This document shows positions 1 through 8,116 of a stretch of 24,412 nt of DNA, piece by piece. Each line of letters opens with the position of its first letter. The first letter of the stretch is position 1. The DNA is from JAIRVZ01 sp031553755. Lineage in GTDB: Bacteria; Bacteroidota; Bacteroidia; Bacteroidales; Azobacteroidaceae. Made by a program: the position numbers and the translations under genes. The stretch lies in NCBI GenBank assembly GCA_031553755.1, contig JAVBKZ010000091.1, positions 1-24,412 of the forward strand. Direction: 5' to 3'. Under the pieces are notes generated by a model. The model saw only the letters and a list, made by a program, of their open reading frames with translations. It was not told the DNA's origin and searched no databases.

Positions 1-2
1 AT

Positions 3-836
3 AAATCGCAGGAGTCATATCGAAGCATTCGATTGGTAATCAATGCTTTAAAGGTACGAATTCCTGCGGTTTTTTCCAAACAAAATTCAACTTATTTTCC
101 TGGAAACCAACACTTTAATCATGTTTTGAACGAACTATTGACAAAAGATACAAATGAATATCGTCTTGAAAAATGTAAATTAGACTTGTACTATCCGATG
201 AATAGTAAGGGTTTTGCTACTGTTGTTTGGTTTCATGGTGGGGGATTGGAAAGTGGTGATAAAAATATTCCTTTAGAACTAAAAAATAAAGGAATTTGTG
301 TCGTTTCCGTTAACTATCGATTGTATCCTCAAGCTAAAAAACCGGCTTATATGGACGATGCGGCTGCTGCCGTAGCATGGGTATTTAACAATATTGAACA
401 ATATGGAGGAGATAAGACCAAAATTGATGTGGCAGGACATTCTGCAGGTGGTTATTTGACTCTTATGATAGGCTTAGATAAATCTTATTTGGCAAAATAT
501 AGTATTGATGCAGACCGAATAAAAGGATTGATGCCAGTCAGCGGACAAACAAATACACATTGGGCAATAAAAAAAGAATTGGGAATGGACATTTATACGC
601 CTTATGTAGACCATTTTGCTCCAATTTTTCATGCTCGGAAAAATGCTCCGGAAACATTGCTTATTGTTGGAGATCGTAAGTTAGAAATATTAGCGCGTTA
701 TGAAGAAAATCTACATTTGGAAACAATGCTTAAATACTATGGAACCAAGGTTACATTGTATGAACTTCAAGGATTTGACCATGGTACGGTAGTTTCTCCC
801 GCTTGTAATTTGATAATAAGTCACATGAAAAAATAA
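3..836 (+). CDS. Alpha/beta hydrolase (esterase/lipase-like), 5' end outside window
   Basis: Hydrolase of the alpha/beta fold, hormone-sensitive-lipase/carboxylesterase-like. Numbering from the TTG at 33: an oxyanion-hole motif HGGG at about residues 68-71, the nucleophile elbow GHSAGG with Ser about 137, a likely acid Asp about 214 (VGDRK) and the catalytic His about 250 (GFDHG). All catalytic elements are present, so the part in the window looks functional. The frame is open without a stop to the first bases of the window, and no in-frame ATG occurs before about position 198, so the true start, and probably a signal peptide, lies to the left; the TTG at 33 is only the first alternative start available. 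Substrate cannot be told from sequence: small esters or acetylated sugars are typical for the family. It ends 83 bp before the NfeD-like gene and no terminator is evident between them, so co-transcription is possible. Confidence 0.85.
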   Translation, partial: KSQESYRSIRLVINALKVRIPAVFSKQNSTYFPGNQHFNHVLNELLTKDTNEYRLEKCKLDLYYPMNSKGFATVVWFHGGGLESGDKNIPLELKNKGICVVSVNYRLYPQAKKPAYMDDAAAAVAWVFNNIEQYGGDKTKIDVAGHSAGGYLTLMIGLDKSYLAKYSIDADRIKGLMPVSGQTNTHWAIKKELGMDIYTPYVDHFAPIFHARKNAPETLLIVGDRKLEILARYEENLHLETMLKYYGTKVTLYELQGFDHGTVVSPACNLIISHMKK

Positions 837-919
837 ATTGGAAAATATTTTTATTTTTTAGAAATAATTTGCCAATTAATTAAAATGAGTTAACTTGCGA
901 AAGAATTTAATATATAATT

Positions 920-1474
920 ATGGAATGGTTTAATGATTTAGAGCCTTTATTGAAAATTTATTGGGTTATTGCTATTATTGCTTCTCTTGTTTTTGTAATT
1001 CAAATGGTTTTGGCATTTTCGGGGATTGATTCATCAGAAGGGGGAATGGATGGAGATGTGCATTTAGATGGTACTTTCCAATATTTTTCTTTGCGTAATT
1101 TAGTCAATTTTTTCATTGGTTTCGGGTGGGGTGGTGTTTGTTTTTATCAAACATTCGAATCTAAAGTTTGGGTTGGGATTTGTGCTTTATTGACAGGACT
1201 TTTCTTTGTCGCTTTTTTCTTTTTCCTGATTAAACAATTTATGAAATTATCAAAAGATAATACATTCAAAATTGAAGATACTGTTGGGAAAGTCTCAGAT
1301 GTGTATTTAGTAATTCCGGGAGAAAATGAAGGACGGGGAAAAATACAAATCAGTGTCAAGGGTTCAGTGCATGAAATAGATGCGATGACCGAAGGTGATA
1401 AAATTCCTACCGGTTCCAAAGCCAGAGTGATAGAAGTTATTGATAATCAAACAGTTTTAGTGATAAAATCATAA
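920..1474 (+). CDS. NfeD-like integral membrane protein with C-terminal OB-fold
   Basis: Membrane partner of the flotillin encoded 10 bp downstream. Of 184 residues, hydrophobic segments at about 12-34, 60-77 and 82-107 form the membrane part; the remainder, about 113-184, is a small beta-rich domain (pattern DTVGKVSDVYLV...GKIQISVKG...GSKARVIEVIDNQTVLVI) that fits the OB-fold of the NfeD family. There is no ClpP-like protease domain, so this is the short NfeD1b/YuaF type rather than the long protease form. In Bacillus the YuaF/FloT pair sits in detergent-resistant membrane microdomains; the same role here is inferred from gene order and architecture. The ATG at 920 was chosen because it immediately precedes the first membrane segment; no clear -7 box was found in the 83 bp upstream. 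Confidence 0.85.
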   Translation: MEWFNDLEPLLKIYWVIAIIASLVFVIQMVLAFSGIDSSEGGMDGDVHLDGTFQYFSLRNLVNFFIGFGWGGVCFYQTFESKVWVGICALLTGLFFVAFFFFLIKQFMKLSKDNTFKIEDTVGKVSDVYLVIPGENEGRGKIQISVKGSVHEIDAMTEGDKIPTGSKARVIEVIDNQTVLVIKS

Positions 1475-1484
1475 TCTAATTTTT

Positions 1485-2897
1485 ATGAATCCATTATTTT
1501 TAATCGTTATTTGTGTTGTTGTCGGATTTTTATTGATTATATCTTTAATATCCCGTTACAAACGTTGTCCTTCCGACAAAATTTTAGTTGTTTATGGAAA
1601 TACAGGAGGATCTTCAGCTCGTTGTATACATGGAGGAGGTGCTTTTATTTGGCCTGTAATACAAGATTACGCTTATTTGAGCTTGATACCGATTTCTATC
1701 GAAGCAAACCTGACAAACGCGTTGAGTCGCCAAAATATCAGGGTTGATGTACCTTGTCGGTTTACCGTAGGTATTTCTACAGATTCGGATAGTATGAATA
1801 ATGCGGCCGAACGTTTATTAGGACTATCTTCCGACCAAATTCAGGAATTGGCACGAGATATTCTTTTCGGACAATTACGTTTGGTGATAGCAACGATGTC
1901 TATCGAAGAAATCAATTCAGACAGAGATAAATTTTTAGAAAATATTTCGAAGAATGTGGAGGCTGAATTGAAAAAAATCGGTTTGAAATTGATAAACGTA
2001 AACGTAACCGATATTAAAGACGAATCGGGCTATATTGCCGCGTTAGGAAAAGAAGCGGCTGCCAAGGCGATTAATGAAGCCAAAGTTAGCGTAGCCGAAC
2101 AAGATAAAATAGGAGAAATCGGAAAAGCGGAAGCGGAAAGAGATACTCGAATCAAAACATCACAAGCTAACGCGATTGCTGTAAAGGGAGAAAATCAGGC
2201 CAAAATTGAAATTGCAAATTCTGATGCTTTGCGCCGCGAAAAAGAAGCGGAAGCATTAAAAATCGCAATTTCCGCGGAAAAAATACAGCAAGCTCGGGCA
2301 CTTCAGGATGCTTATGCCGCTGAAAAATTGGCGGAAAATGCGCGTGCCGAACGTGAACGTTCCACTCAACAGGCTAATGTAATCGTACCGGAAGAAATTG
2401 AAAAGCAACGCCGGATTATTGAAGCTCAAGCAGAAGCCGAAAAAGTACGTGAAAACGCGAAAGGAGAAGCTGACGCTATTTTTGCTAAAATGGAAGCTGA
2501 AGCTAAAGGCCTTTATGAAATCTTAACGAAACAGGCTGAAGGTTACGATCGCATCGTTAAAGCTGCCGGTGGAGACGCCAAGAGTGCTTATCAATTGTTA
2601 TTGATAGAAAAATTACCCGAATTAGTAAGGACTCAGGTTGATGCTGTTAAGAATATTAAGATTGATAAAATTACAGTTTGGGATGGAAATAATGGCAAGG
2701 AAGGCAATACTTCCACTGCTAATTTTATTTCAGGAATGATGAAATCTGTTCCCCCTTTGAACGATTTGTTCAATATGGCGGGCTTGAATCTTCCGGATTA
2801 TTTAAAAGGAAAAGAAGAAGAAAATAAAGAACTCGCTCCAAATACTACAAAAGAAGAAAATGTAGAATCTAACGAAAAACCGAAAAAGAAAAGTTAG
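1485..2897 (+). CDS. Flotillin family protein (SPFH/band 7 domain)
   Basis: Scaffold protein of membrane microdomains. The 470 residues begin with a membrane-inserted helix (about 4-23), continue with an SPFH/band-7 domain (about 28-200) and then a long Ala/Glu/Lys-rich coiled coil (about 190-350) with the AEA/EAE repeats characteristic of flotillins. A further conserved segment (about 350-440) follows, and the protein ends in a hydrophilic charged tail rich in Glu, Lys and Asn. Length and order match bacterial FloT/YuaG. Flotillins oligomerise through the coiled coil on the inner face of the cytoplasmic membrane. The gene starts 10 bp after the NfeD-like gene, the usual two-gene arrangement, and is followed by an intrinsic terminator at 2952, which closes the transcription unit. 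It is not a stomatin/HflK: those lack the long EA-rich coiled coil. Confidence 0.93.
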   Translation: MNPLFLIVICVVVGFLLIISLISRYKRCPSDKILVVYGNTGGSSARCIHGGGAFIWPVIQDYAYLSLIPISIEANLTNALSRQNIRVDVPCRFTVGISTDSDSMNNAAERLLGLSSDQIQELARDILFGQLRLVIATMSIEEINSDRDKFLENISKNVEAELKKIGLKLINVNVTDIKDESGYIAALGKEAAAKAINEAKVSVAEQDKIGEIGKAEAERDTRIKTSQANAIAVKGENQAKIEIANSDALRREKEAEALKIAISAEKIQQARALQDAYAAEKLAENARAERERSTQQANVIVPEEIEKQRRIIEAQAEAEKVRENAKGEADAIFAKMEAEAKGLYEILTKQAEGYDRIVKAAGGDAKSAYQLLLIEKLPELVRTQVDAVKNIKIDKITVWDGNNGKEGNTSTANFISGMMKSVPPLNDLFNMAGLNLPDYLKGKEEENKELAPNTTKEENVESNEKPKKKS

Positions 2898-2928
2898 AAT
2901 ATCGTAGTTATGTATTTTATTACATAGA

Positions 2929-3022
2929 AAAGATTGTCTCGAAAGCCTGTTATCCCGCGTTTGACGCGGGATTTTTTTAAATTATTGTTGATTTTCAATA
3001 GATTGCGGATCAAGTCTGCAAT
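2929..3022. repeat. Two-hairpin REP-like intergenic element
   Basis: Two GC-rich hairpins stand side by side: the terminator stem at 2952-2972 and a second one with arms ATTGCGGA (3002-3009) and TCTGCAAT (3015-3022), one G-T pair, and a 5-nt loop. The left flank AAAGATTGTCTC (2929-2940) recurs exactly at 5940-5951, where another repeat begins. The flank sharing suggests a dispersed intergenic element rather than only a terminator. The remaining bases to 3140 hold nothing else I can recognise. Confidence 0.5.
2952..2979 (+). terminator. Intrinsic terminator after the flotillin gene
   Basis: A perfect 9-bp stem (ATCCCGCGT at 2952-2960, ACGCGGGAT at 2964-2972) with a 3-nt loop is followed by a run of T. 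It lies 55 bp beyond the flotillin stop and is strongly GC-rich against its AT-rich surroundings. It may double as one half of a repeat element (see 2929-3022). Confidence 0.8.
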
Positions 3023-3140
3023 GACAAATATTTTTAATGTGGTTTTGTGACATCTTTTTAAGTTTTAAAATCAATTTAATAAAATCATTTATCCTTGTAT
3101 TAGTGTCAAAATAATCAATTCCGGAAATAATTATAAAACA

Positions 3141-3148
3141 TACCTTTG
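3141..3148 (+). promoter_or_regulatory. Bacteroidota -7 box TACCTTTG for the rhamnosidase gene
   Basis: TACCTTTG matches TAnnTTTG exactly and lies 31 bp before the ATG at 3179. No clear -33 TTTG was found at the expected spacing. The box covers the alternative upstream TTG start at 3146, which is one reason for choosing the ATG at 3179. Confidence 0.6.
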
Positions 3149-3178
3149 TATACATCATTACTAAATTTTTCTTTTACA

Positions 3179-5935
3179 ATGAAAACACACAAATTTCCAA
3201 AATTGCAATTTTTTCGTGCAATTTTAAGTTCTGTATTGCTTATAACAGTAATATCACTTTGTAATGCCGGCGAAAAATTGTCGGTAGACTATCTAAGAAC
3301 AAATTATTTAGTAAATCCTATTGGGATTGGAGACGTTCAACCTCTTTTGAGTTGGGAAATCAAATCAAAAAATCAAGGTGTAATGCAAACTGCTTATCAG
3401 ATAAGGGCTGCCTTGTCTGAAAAAGAATTAGTATCTGGAAAAAATCTGATTTGGAATACCAATCGGGTTAACTCCGAATTATCCAATCAAATTCTTTATC
3501 AGGGACATTCATTGAAAAGTGCGCGGCGAGTTTATTGGCAGGTAAAAGTGTGGGACAATTATAAACAATCTTCTTCATGGAGTAAACCTGCGTTTTTCGA
3601 AACCGGACTACTTGAGCCTTCTGATTGGAAGGCTGAGTGGATTGAACCCGATTTAGACGAAGATGAAACCAAATCGTGTCCTTCTCCTTTACTCAGGAAG
3701 AATTTTGAACTGAAAAAAGAAATTCGTTCCGCACGCGTTTATGTATCTTCTCATGGATTATATTTATTAAAAATCAATGGGAAAAAAGTTGGAGAAGATT
3801 TGTTTACTCCCGGATGGACCAGCTATAATAAACGTTTGCAATATCAGGTATATGATGTTACGAGTCAATTGAAAAAAGGGACCAATGCGTTGGGTATTTT
3901 ATTGGGAGATGGTTGGTATCGTGGATTTTTAGTATGGAAGAACAATAGAAATTGTTACGGAAAAAAATTGGCGGCCATCGCGCAACTAAAAATTATTTAT
4001 CAAGATGGAATCGAGGAACTGATTGGAACTGATTCTTCTTGGAAATCTTCGACAGAAGCTATCTTGTCTTCGGATATTTATCATGGCGAAACTTATGACG
4101 CCCGTCAGGAAAAAACAGGTTGGGATCTTCCTGCGTTCGATGATTCTGATTGGAAAAAGGTGTTCGTCAGGGATTATTCTAAAAATATCTTGATAGCATC
4201 CGAAGGTGTACCTGTAAAAATCATGCAAACTATTCGTCCGATTGCTCAAATTACAACTCCTAAAGGAGAACGAGTTTTTGATATGGGACAAAATATGGTG
4301 GGTTGGATACAATTTAAATTGAAAGGAAATCCAGGAGATAAAATTACACTTAAATTCGCCGAAGTGTTGGATAAAGATGGTAATTTTTACACAACCAATC
4401 TACGGGCTGCCAAAGTAACGGATCAATATATATTCAAAGGATCCGGAATTGAAAGTTACGAACCTCATTTTACGTTCCACGGATTCCGTTATGTTATGAT
4501 AGAAGATTATCCGGGCGAAGTGAAATTGGAAGATTTAACAGGAAAAGTGATTTATTCCGACCTTAACATGACAGGAAATTTCGAATGTTCCGATAGTTTG
4601 ATTAATCAGCTACAACACAATATTCAATGGGGATTGAAAGGGAATTTTTTGGATGTACCTACCGATTGTCCGCAGCGTGATGAGCGATTGGGTTGGACTG
4701 CCGACGCGCAGGTTTTTGCACCAACTGCTTGTTTTAATGTAGATGCTTCGGCATTTTTTATCAAATGGATGAAAGATTTTATTTCCGATCAACGAAACGA
4801 TGGAGCGGTTCCTCATGTTGTACCTAATGTTATTGGCGATGGATACGGATCGACCGCTTGGGGAGATGCCGCGACAATTATCCCTTGGGATATTTACCGG
4901 ATTTATGGAAATAAACGTATTTTGGAAACTCAATACGAAAGTATGAAATCGTGGGTAAATTATATGTGGAACCAATGTAAACCTACCAGCCTCATTTTCT
5001 CAACGGGTTATCATTTTGGCGACTGGTTGGCTTATTCCACTAATAATAGCGATTATCCGGGAGCGACAACATCCAAAGACCTTGCTGCAACCGCTTATTT
5101 TGCAAGATCGGTTAATATCTTAACCAATGTCGCGATTATCTTAGATAAAAAAGAAGATGCGGATATATATCAAAAATTATGGAATGATATTAAAAAAGCA
5201 TTTCAACAGGAATTTATCACACCAAACGGAAGGCTTTCTTCAGATACTCAGACCGCGTATGTTCTTGCTCTAAGTAATAATTTGATTCCTGAAGAGTTAG
5301 AAAAAGTTTCAGCAAAAAGATTGGCGGATGATGTTAGAAAATTCAAACACATTACCACCGGATTTTTGGGAACACCGGATATTTGCGAAACATTGACCCG
5401 TTACGGTTATGTAGAAGAGGCTTATCGATTGCTTTTCAGAAAAGAATATCCTTCCTGGTTATATCCAATCACCCGTGGAGCTACTACAATTTGGGAGCGT
5501 TGGGATGGAATAAAAACAGATGGTTCTTTTCAAAATCCCGGAATGAATTCCTTTAATCATTATGCTTATGGAGCGATTGGTAACTGGATGTATTCTACAG
5601 TGGCCGGAATCCGTAACGCGCCCGGAAGTTTGGGTTATAAAAAAATCATTATCAAGCCTTATCCTGTAAAAGAATTGACTTATGCTAAAGCCAATTATCA
5701 TTCCATTTATGGAGAGATTTCTTCTTTTTGGCAAATGACAGATAACCGGTTTAAGCTTCAAACAATTATTCCTCCGAATACAACCGCTATAGTTTATGTT
5801 CCGAGTATTGTTTCCGAATCCATATTGGTAAACGGGATGCCTTTGTCGAAAAATAGTTCTGTACGACTTATTGGAATTGAGGAAGATGGGACATTAGTCG
5901 AGATTGGTTCGGGAGAATACCATTTTGAGTTTTAG
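3179..5935 (+). CDS. Secreted alpha-L-rhamnosidase (GH78)
   Basis: Hydrolyses terminal alpha-L-rhamnose from plant polysaccharides such as rhamnogalacturonan or from glycosides, by an inverting mechanism. The 918 residues start with a signal peptide (about 1-31, ending LCNA; the Cys context is not a good lipobox). An N-terminal fibronectin-like domain, two beta-sandwich domains and an (alpha/alpha)6 barrel from about 450 follow, with a C-terminal beta domain. The GH78 motif DCPQRDERLGW starts at residue 496, with Glu502 the expected general acid, and TIWERWD has Glu773 as the expected base. Key residues are therefore intact. The ATG at 3179 was preferred over an upstream TTG at 3146 because the latter sits inside the promoter box and would put 11 extra residues before the signal peptide. 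No SusC/SusD pair or other CAZyme adjoins it, so it is a lone enzyme rather than part of a visible polysaccharide utilisation locus. Confidence 0.95.
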   Translation: MKTHKFPKLQFFRAILSSVLLITVISLCNAGEKLSVDYLRTNYLVNPIGIGDVQPLLSWEIKSKNQGVMQTAYQIRAALSEKELVSGKNLIWNTNRVNSELSNQILYQGHSLKSARRVYWQVKVWDNYKQSSSWSKPAFFETGLLEPSDWKAEWIEPDLDEDETKSCPSPLLRKNFELKKEIRSARVYVSSHGLYLLKINGKKVGEDLFTPGWTSYNKRLQYQVYDVTSQLKKGTNALGILLGDGWYRGFLVWKNNRNCYGKKLAAIAQLKIIYQDGIEELIGTDSSWKSSTEAILSSDIYHGETYDARQEKTGWDLPAFDDSDWKKVFVRDYSKNILIASEGVPVKIMQTIRPIAQITTPKGERVFDMGQNMVGWIQFKLKGNPGDKITLKFAEVLDKDGNFYTTNLRAAKVTDQYIFKGSGIESYEPHFTFHGFRYVMIEDYPGEVKLEDLTGKVIYSDLNMTGNFECSDSLINQLQHNIQWGLKGNFLDVPTDCPQRDERLGWTADAQVFAPTACFNVDASAFFIKWMKDFISDQRNDGAVPHVVPNVIGDGYGSTAWGDAATIIPWDIYRIYGNKRILETQYESMKSWVNYMWNQCKPTSLIFSTGYHFGDWLAYSTNNSDYPGATTSKDLAATAYFARSVNILTNVAIILDKKEDADIYQKLWNDIKKAFQQEFITPNGRLSSDTQTAYVLALSNNLIPEELEKVSAKRLADDVRKFKHITTGFLGTPDICETLTRYGYVEEAYRLLFRKEYPSWLYPITRGATTIWERWDGIKTDGSFQNPGMNSFNHYAYGAIGNWMYSTVAGIRNAPGSLGYKKIIIKPYPVKELTYAKANYHSIYGEISSFWQMTDNRFKLQTIIPPNTTAIVYVPSIVSESILVNGMPLSKNSSVRLIGIEEDGTLVEIGSGEYHFEF

Positions 5936-5959
5936 AAATAAAGATTGTCTCAGGAAAAC

Positions 5960-6056
5960 TATCAGAACACGGATAAAACGGATTATGCCGACACTTACGG
6001 ATTATAGATTTTAGCATAAATAATTTTTATAAATCTGTAAAATCCGTGTTCTGATA
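5960..6056. terminator. Inverted-repeat element between convergent genes, likely bidirectional terminator
   Basis: The arms TATCAGAACACGGAT (5960-5974) and ATCCGTGTTCTGATA (6042-6056) are perfectly complementary over 15 bp, and the complementarity continues imperfectly inwards (AAAACGGATTAT against the complement of ATAAATCTGTAAA). It fills the gap between the convergent rhamnosidase and mutase genes. Sequence resembling these arms recurs at 7984, 22006-22132 and 23619-23716, so it is probably a member of a repeat family serving as a terminator here. The left flank AAAGATTGTCTC (5940-5951) is shared with 2929-2940. Confidence 0.6.
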
Positions 6057-6063
6057 ATACTTT

Positions 6064-7812
6064 CTATATGCCTAAAGATTTCCTTACCTCATTGATTTTT
6101 GATTCCGCTAAGGATTCTGCCGCTACAAGTTCTTCCCTGGATTTTACTTTGCTTTGAACTTCAACATAAAACTTGATTTTAGGTTCCGTTCCGGAAGGAC
6201 GAATTGAAACTTTCGTATTATCTTCCGTAAAGTATTGAAGAACATTTGCTGTAGTAGGCATGTCGATGACTATCTTTTCGTTTTCGTTAAAATCGGTCGC
6301 GATTAATTTCGCGAAATCTTTAACCACCACAACTTTAGACCCTGCAATTTCCGTGATTGGATTTTCACGGTAATTTTTCATCATCGCTTCAATTTCTTCA
6401 GCTCCTGATTTGCCTTTTTTTACGACAGAAATACCTTTTTCTTTAGAAAATCCGTATTCAACATAAATATCTTGAAGTAATTCGTAAAGTGTTTTTCCGT
6501 TTTCTTTAGCCCAAGCGGCGATTTCCGCGATCAACATACATGCGGAAACAGCGTCTTTATCACGGACAAAATCTTCCGCGAGGAATCCGTAACTTTCTTC
6601 TCCGCCTCCGATGTATTTTTTGATACCTTCGTTTTCTCTGATAATTGCCGCGATCCATTTGAATCCGGTATAACAGTCATACATTTCTATTCCATTGCGG
6701 TCGGCTATAGTTTTTGCCAATTCGGTAGTAACGATCGTTTTAACAACAAATTCGTTTCCTTTCATTTTACCGGATTGTTTCCAATTCGTAATTAAATAGT
6801 ACAAACAAAGTAAAAATGTTTGGTTTCCATTAACCAAAACAAATTCTCCTTGCTCGTTTTTGACGGCGATTCCAACACGGTCCGCGTCAGGGTCGGTTGC
6901 CAATACCAATTCGGCATCGGTTTCTCGCGCTTTTTTTACCGCAAGGTCAAGCGCGGCAGCTTCTTCGGGATTAGGAGAAATAACGGTGGGGAAATCTCCA
7001 CTTACAACGTCTTGTTCCGGCACATGAATGATGTTGGTAAATCCCATGGCTTTTAATCCCGCGGGAACTAAGCTTACACCGGTTCCGTGAATCGGTGTGT
7101 AAACGATTTTAATATCGTGTTGTTTTTTTATGATTTCAGGAACAAGCGAAATACTCAACAAGTCGTTAATGAACTGATTATCCATTGTTTCTCCAAGTAT
7201 TTCTATTAAATCCTTATTTCCTTTGAAATTAATTTCAGAAGCTGAACGGATTTTATTTACTTCCGCGATGATGTTTTTATCATGAGGGGCGATAACTTGC
7301 GCGCCATCATCCCAATAAGCTTTATACCCGTTATATTCTTTCGGATTATGTGATGCTGTCAAAATAATACCGCTTTGGCATTCCAATTTCCGGATAGCGT
7401 AACTGATTTCCGGAGTAGGGCGCAAGGCGTCGAAAAGATAAGCCTTTATGCCGTTAGCGGAAAAAATATCCGCTGAAATTTCTGCGAATAAACGGCTGTT
7501 ATTACGGCAATCATGCCCGATAACGACTTTAATCTGTGGCAGATTCGCGAATTCTTTCTTCAGATAATTTGATAATCCTTGTGTCGCCGCGCCTACGGTA
7601 TAAATGTTCATGCGATTAGAACCGGAACCCATAATGCCTCGAAGTCCACCTGTTCCGAATTCCAAATCTTTATAAAAAGACTCAATCAGTTCGGTTTTAT
7701 CAGGATTATCTAACATTTGCCGCACTTCTTCGCGTGTTTGTTCGTCATAAGCACTTGTTAGCCATGTTTGCGCTTTTGCAATAACTTGTTTTAGCAGAGT
7801 TTCGTTATCCAT
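6064..7812 (-). CDS. Phospho-sugar mutase (phosphoglucomutase/phosphomannomutase)
   Basis: Interconverts glucose-1-phosphate and glucose-6-phosphate (or the mannose equivalents) through a phosphoserine enzyme in the cytoplasm. All four motifs of the alpha-D-phosphohexomutase superfamily are visible: the phosphoserine loop TASHNP (about residue 150), the metal-binding DPDADR (about 307), the sugar-recognition loop GGEESYG (about 402) and the phosphate-binding RPSGTEPK (about 538). The length of 582 fits the longer PgcA/PGM2-like branch rather than the 450-residue AlgC/GlmM branch. Product glucose-1-P would feed nucleotide-sugar and glycogen synthesis, and the glycogen operon lies about 3.6 kb away on the same strand but not adjacent. 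A good promoter lies upstream (7853-7883). Sugar preference cannot be decided from sequence alone. Confidence 0.95.
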   Translation of the reverse strand: MDNETLLKQVIAKAQTWLTSAYDEQTREEVRQMLDNPDKTELIESFYKDLEFGTGGLRGIMGSGSNRMNIYTVGAATQGLSNYLKKEFANLPQIKVVIGHDCRNNSRLFAEISADIFSANGIKAYLFDALRPTPEISYAIRKLECQSGIILTASHNPKEYNGYKAYWDDGAQVIAPHDKNIIAEVNKIRSASEINFKGNKDLIEILGETMDNQFINDLLSISLVPEIIKKQHDIKIVYTPIHGTGVSLVPAGLKAMGFTNIIHVPEQDVVSGDFPTVISPNPEEAAALDLAVKKARETDAELVLATDPDADRVGIAVKNEQGEFVLVNGNQTFLLCLYYLITNWKQSGKMKGNEFVVKTIVTTELAKTIADRNGIEMYDCYTGFKWIAAIIRENEGIKKYIGGGEESYGFLAEDFVRDKDAVSACMLIAEIAAWAKENGKTLYELLQDIYVEYGFSKEKGISVVKKGKSGAEEIEAMMKNYRENPITEIAGSKVVVVKDFAKLIATDFNENEKIVIDMPTTANVLQYFTEDNTKVSIRPSGTEPKIKFYVEVQSKVKSREELVAAESLAESKINEVRKSLGI

Positions 7813-7852
7813 AATTATTATGAATTAAAATTTTTAGACTAAATAAAGAAAG

Positions 7853-7883
7853 CAAATGTACGAATATTTGTTTTTAGAAACAA
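7853..7883 (-). promoter_or_regulatory. Promoter of the phospho-sugar mutase gene
   Basis: Read on the minus strand, TACATTTG (7853-7860 on the plus strand as CAAATGTA) matches TAnnTTTG and is followed by C. TTG (7881-7883 as CAA) lies exactly 20 bp upstream. The implied leader is about 35-40 nt. Confidence 0.65.
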
Positions 7884-7915
7884 TGAAGAATAGTCTAAAT
7901 TTATATCGGATTAGT

Positions 7916-7948
7916 TTTGAATTTTTAATGTTTTATTGATTATATTTG
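7916..7948 (+). promoter_or_regulatory. Orphan plus-strand promoter
   Basis: TTTG (7916-7919), a 21-bp spacer and TATATTTG (7941-7948) followed by CA form a near-ideal Bacteroidota promoter directed rightwards. No gene follows in that direction: only a half repeat (7984-8008), a 38-codon open tail (8018-8134) without a convincing start, and then the 3' end of the oppositely oriented Nramp gene. It may drive a small RNA or be left over from a lost gene. The rest of the 7813-8116 gap shows nothing further. Confidence 0.5.
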
Positions 7949-7983
7949 CAATTCAAATCATTAAATATTAAAATTATTGTTCT

Positions 7984-8008
7984 ACTCTGTGAAATTCCGT
8001 GTTTAAAA
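7984..8008. repeat. Half copy of the ACTCTGTG/TCCGTGTTTAA intergenic repeat
   Basis: The segment carries ACTCTGTGAA followed by TTCCGTGTTTAAAA, resembling the right arm of the inverted repeat at 23679-23716 (ACTCTGTGAATAA and ACTCTGTGTTTAA). No matching left arm is seen nearby, so it looks like a solitary or decayed half element. Confidence 0.4.
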
Positions 8009-8116
8009 CATCTATAATCCGCGAATATCAGGAATTATGGTAATAAAGGAAAACAAACAACTTATGATCACGGTATTTTTACCGGATATATGAGCTCTGA
8101 AATGCAAAAAAATAAT

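Noticed and set aside
3146..3178. TTG start upstream of the rhamnosidase ATG
   Set aside because: It lies inside the -7 box, so it would not be in the transcript, and the signal peptide begins properly at 3179.
3179..7812. Rhamnosidase and mutase as a polysaccharide utilisation locus
   Set aside because: The genes are convergent with a terminator-like repeat between them, and there are no SusC/SusD, sulfatase or sensor genes nearby.
8071..8084. Hairpin CGGTA-TTTT-TACCG near the Nramp 3' end
   Set aside because: The stem is only 5 bp and no T-run follows on the relevant strand; too weak for a terminator.
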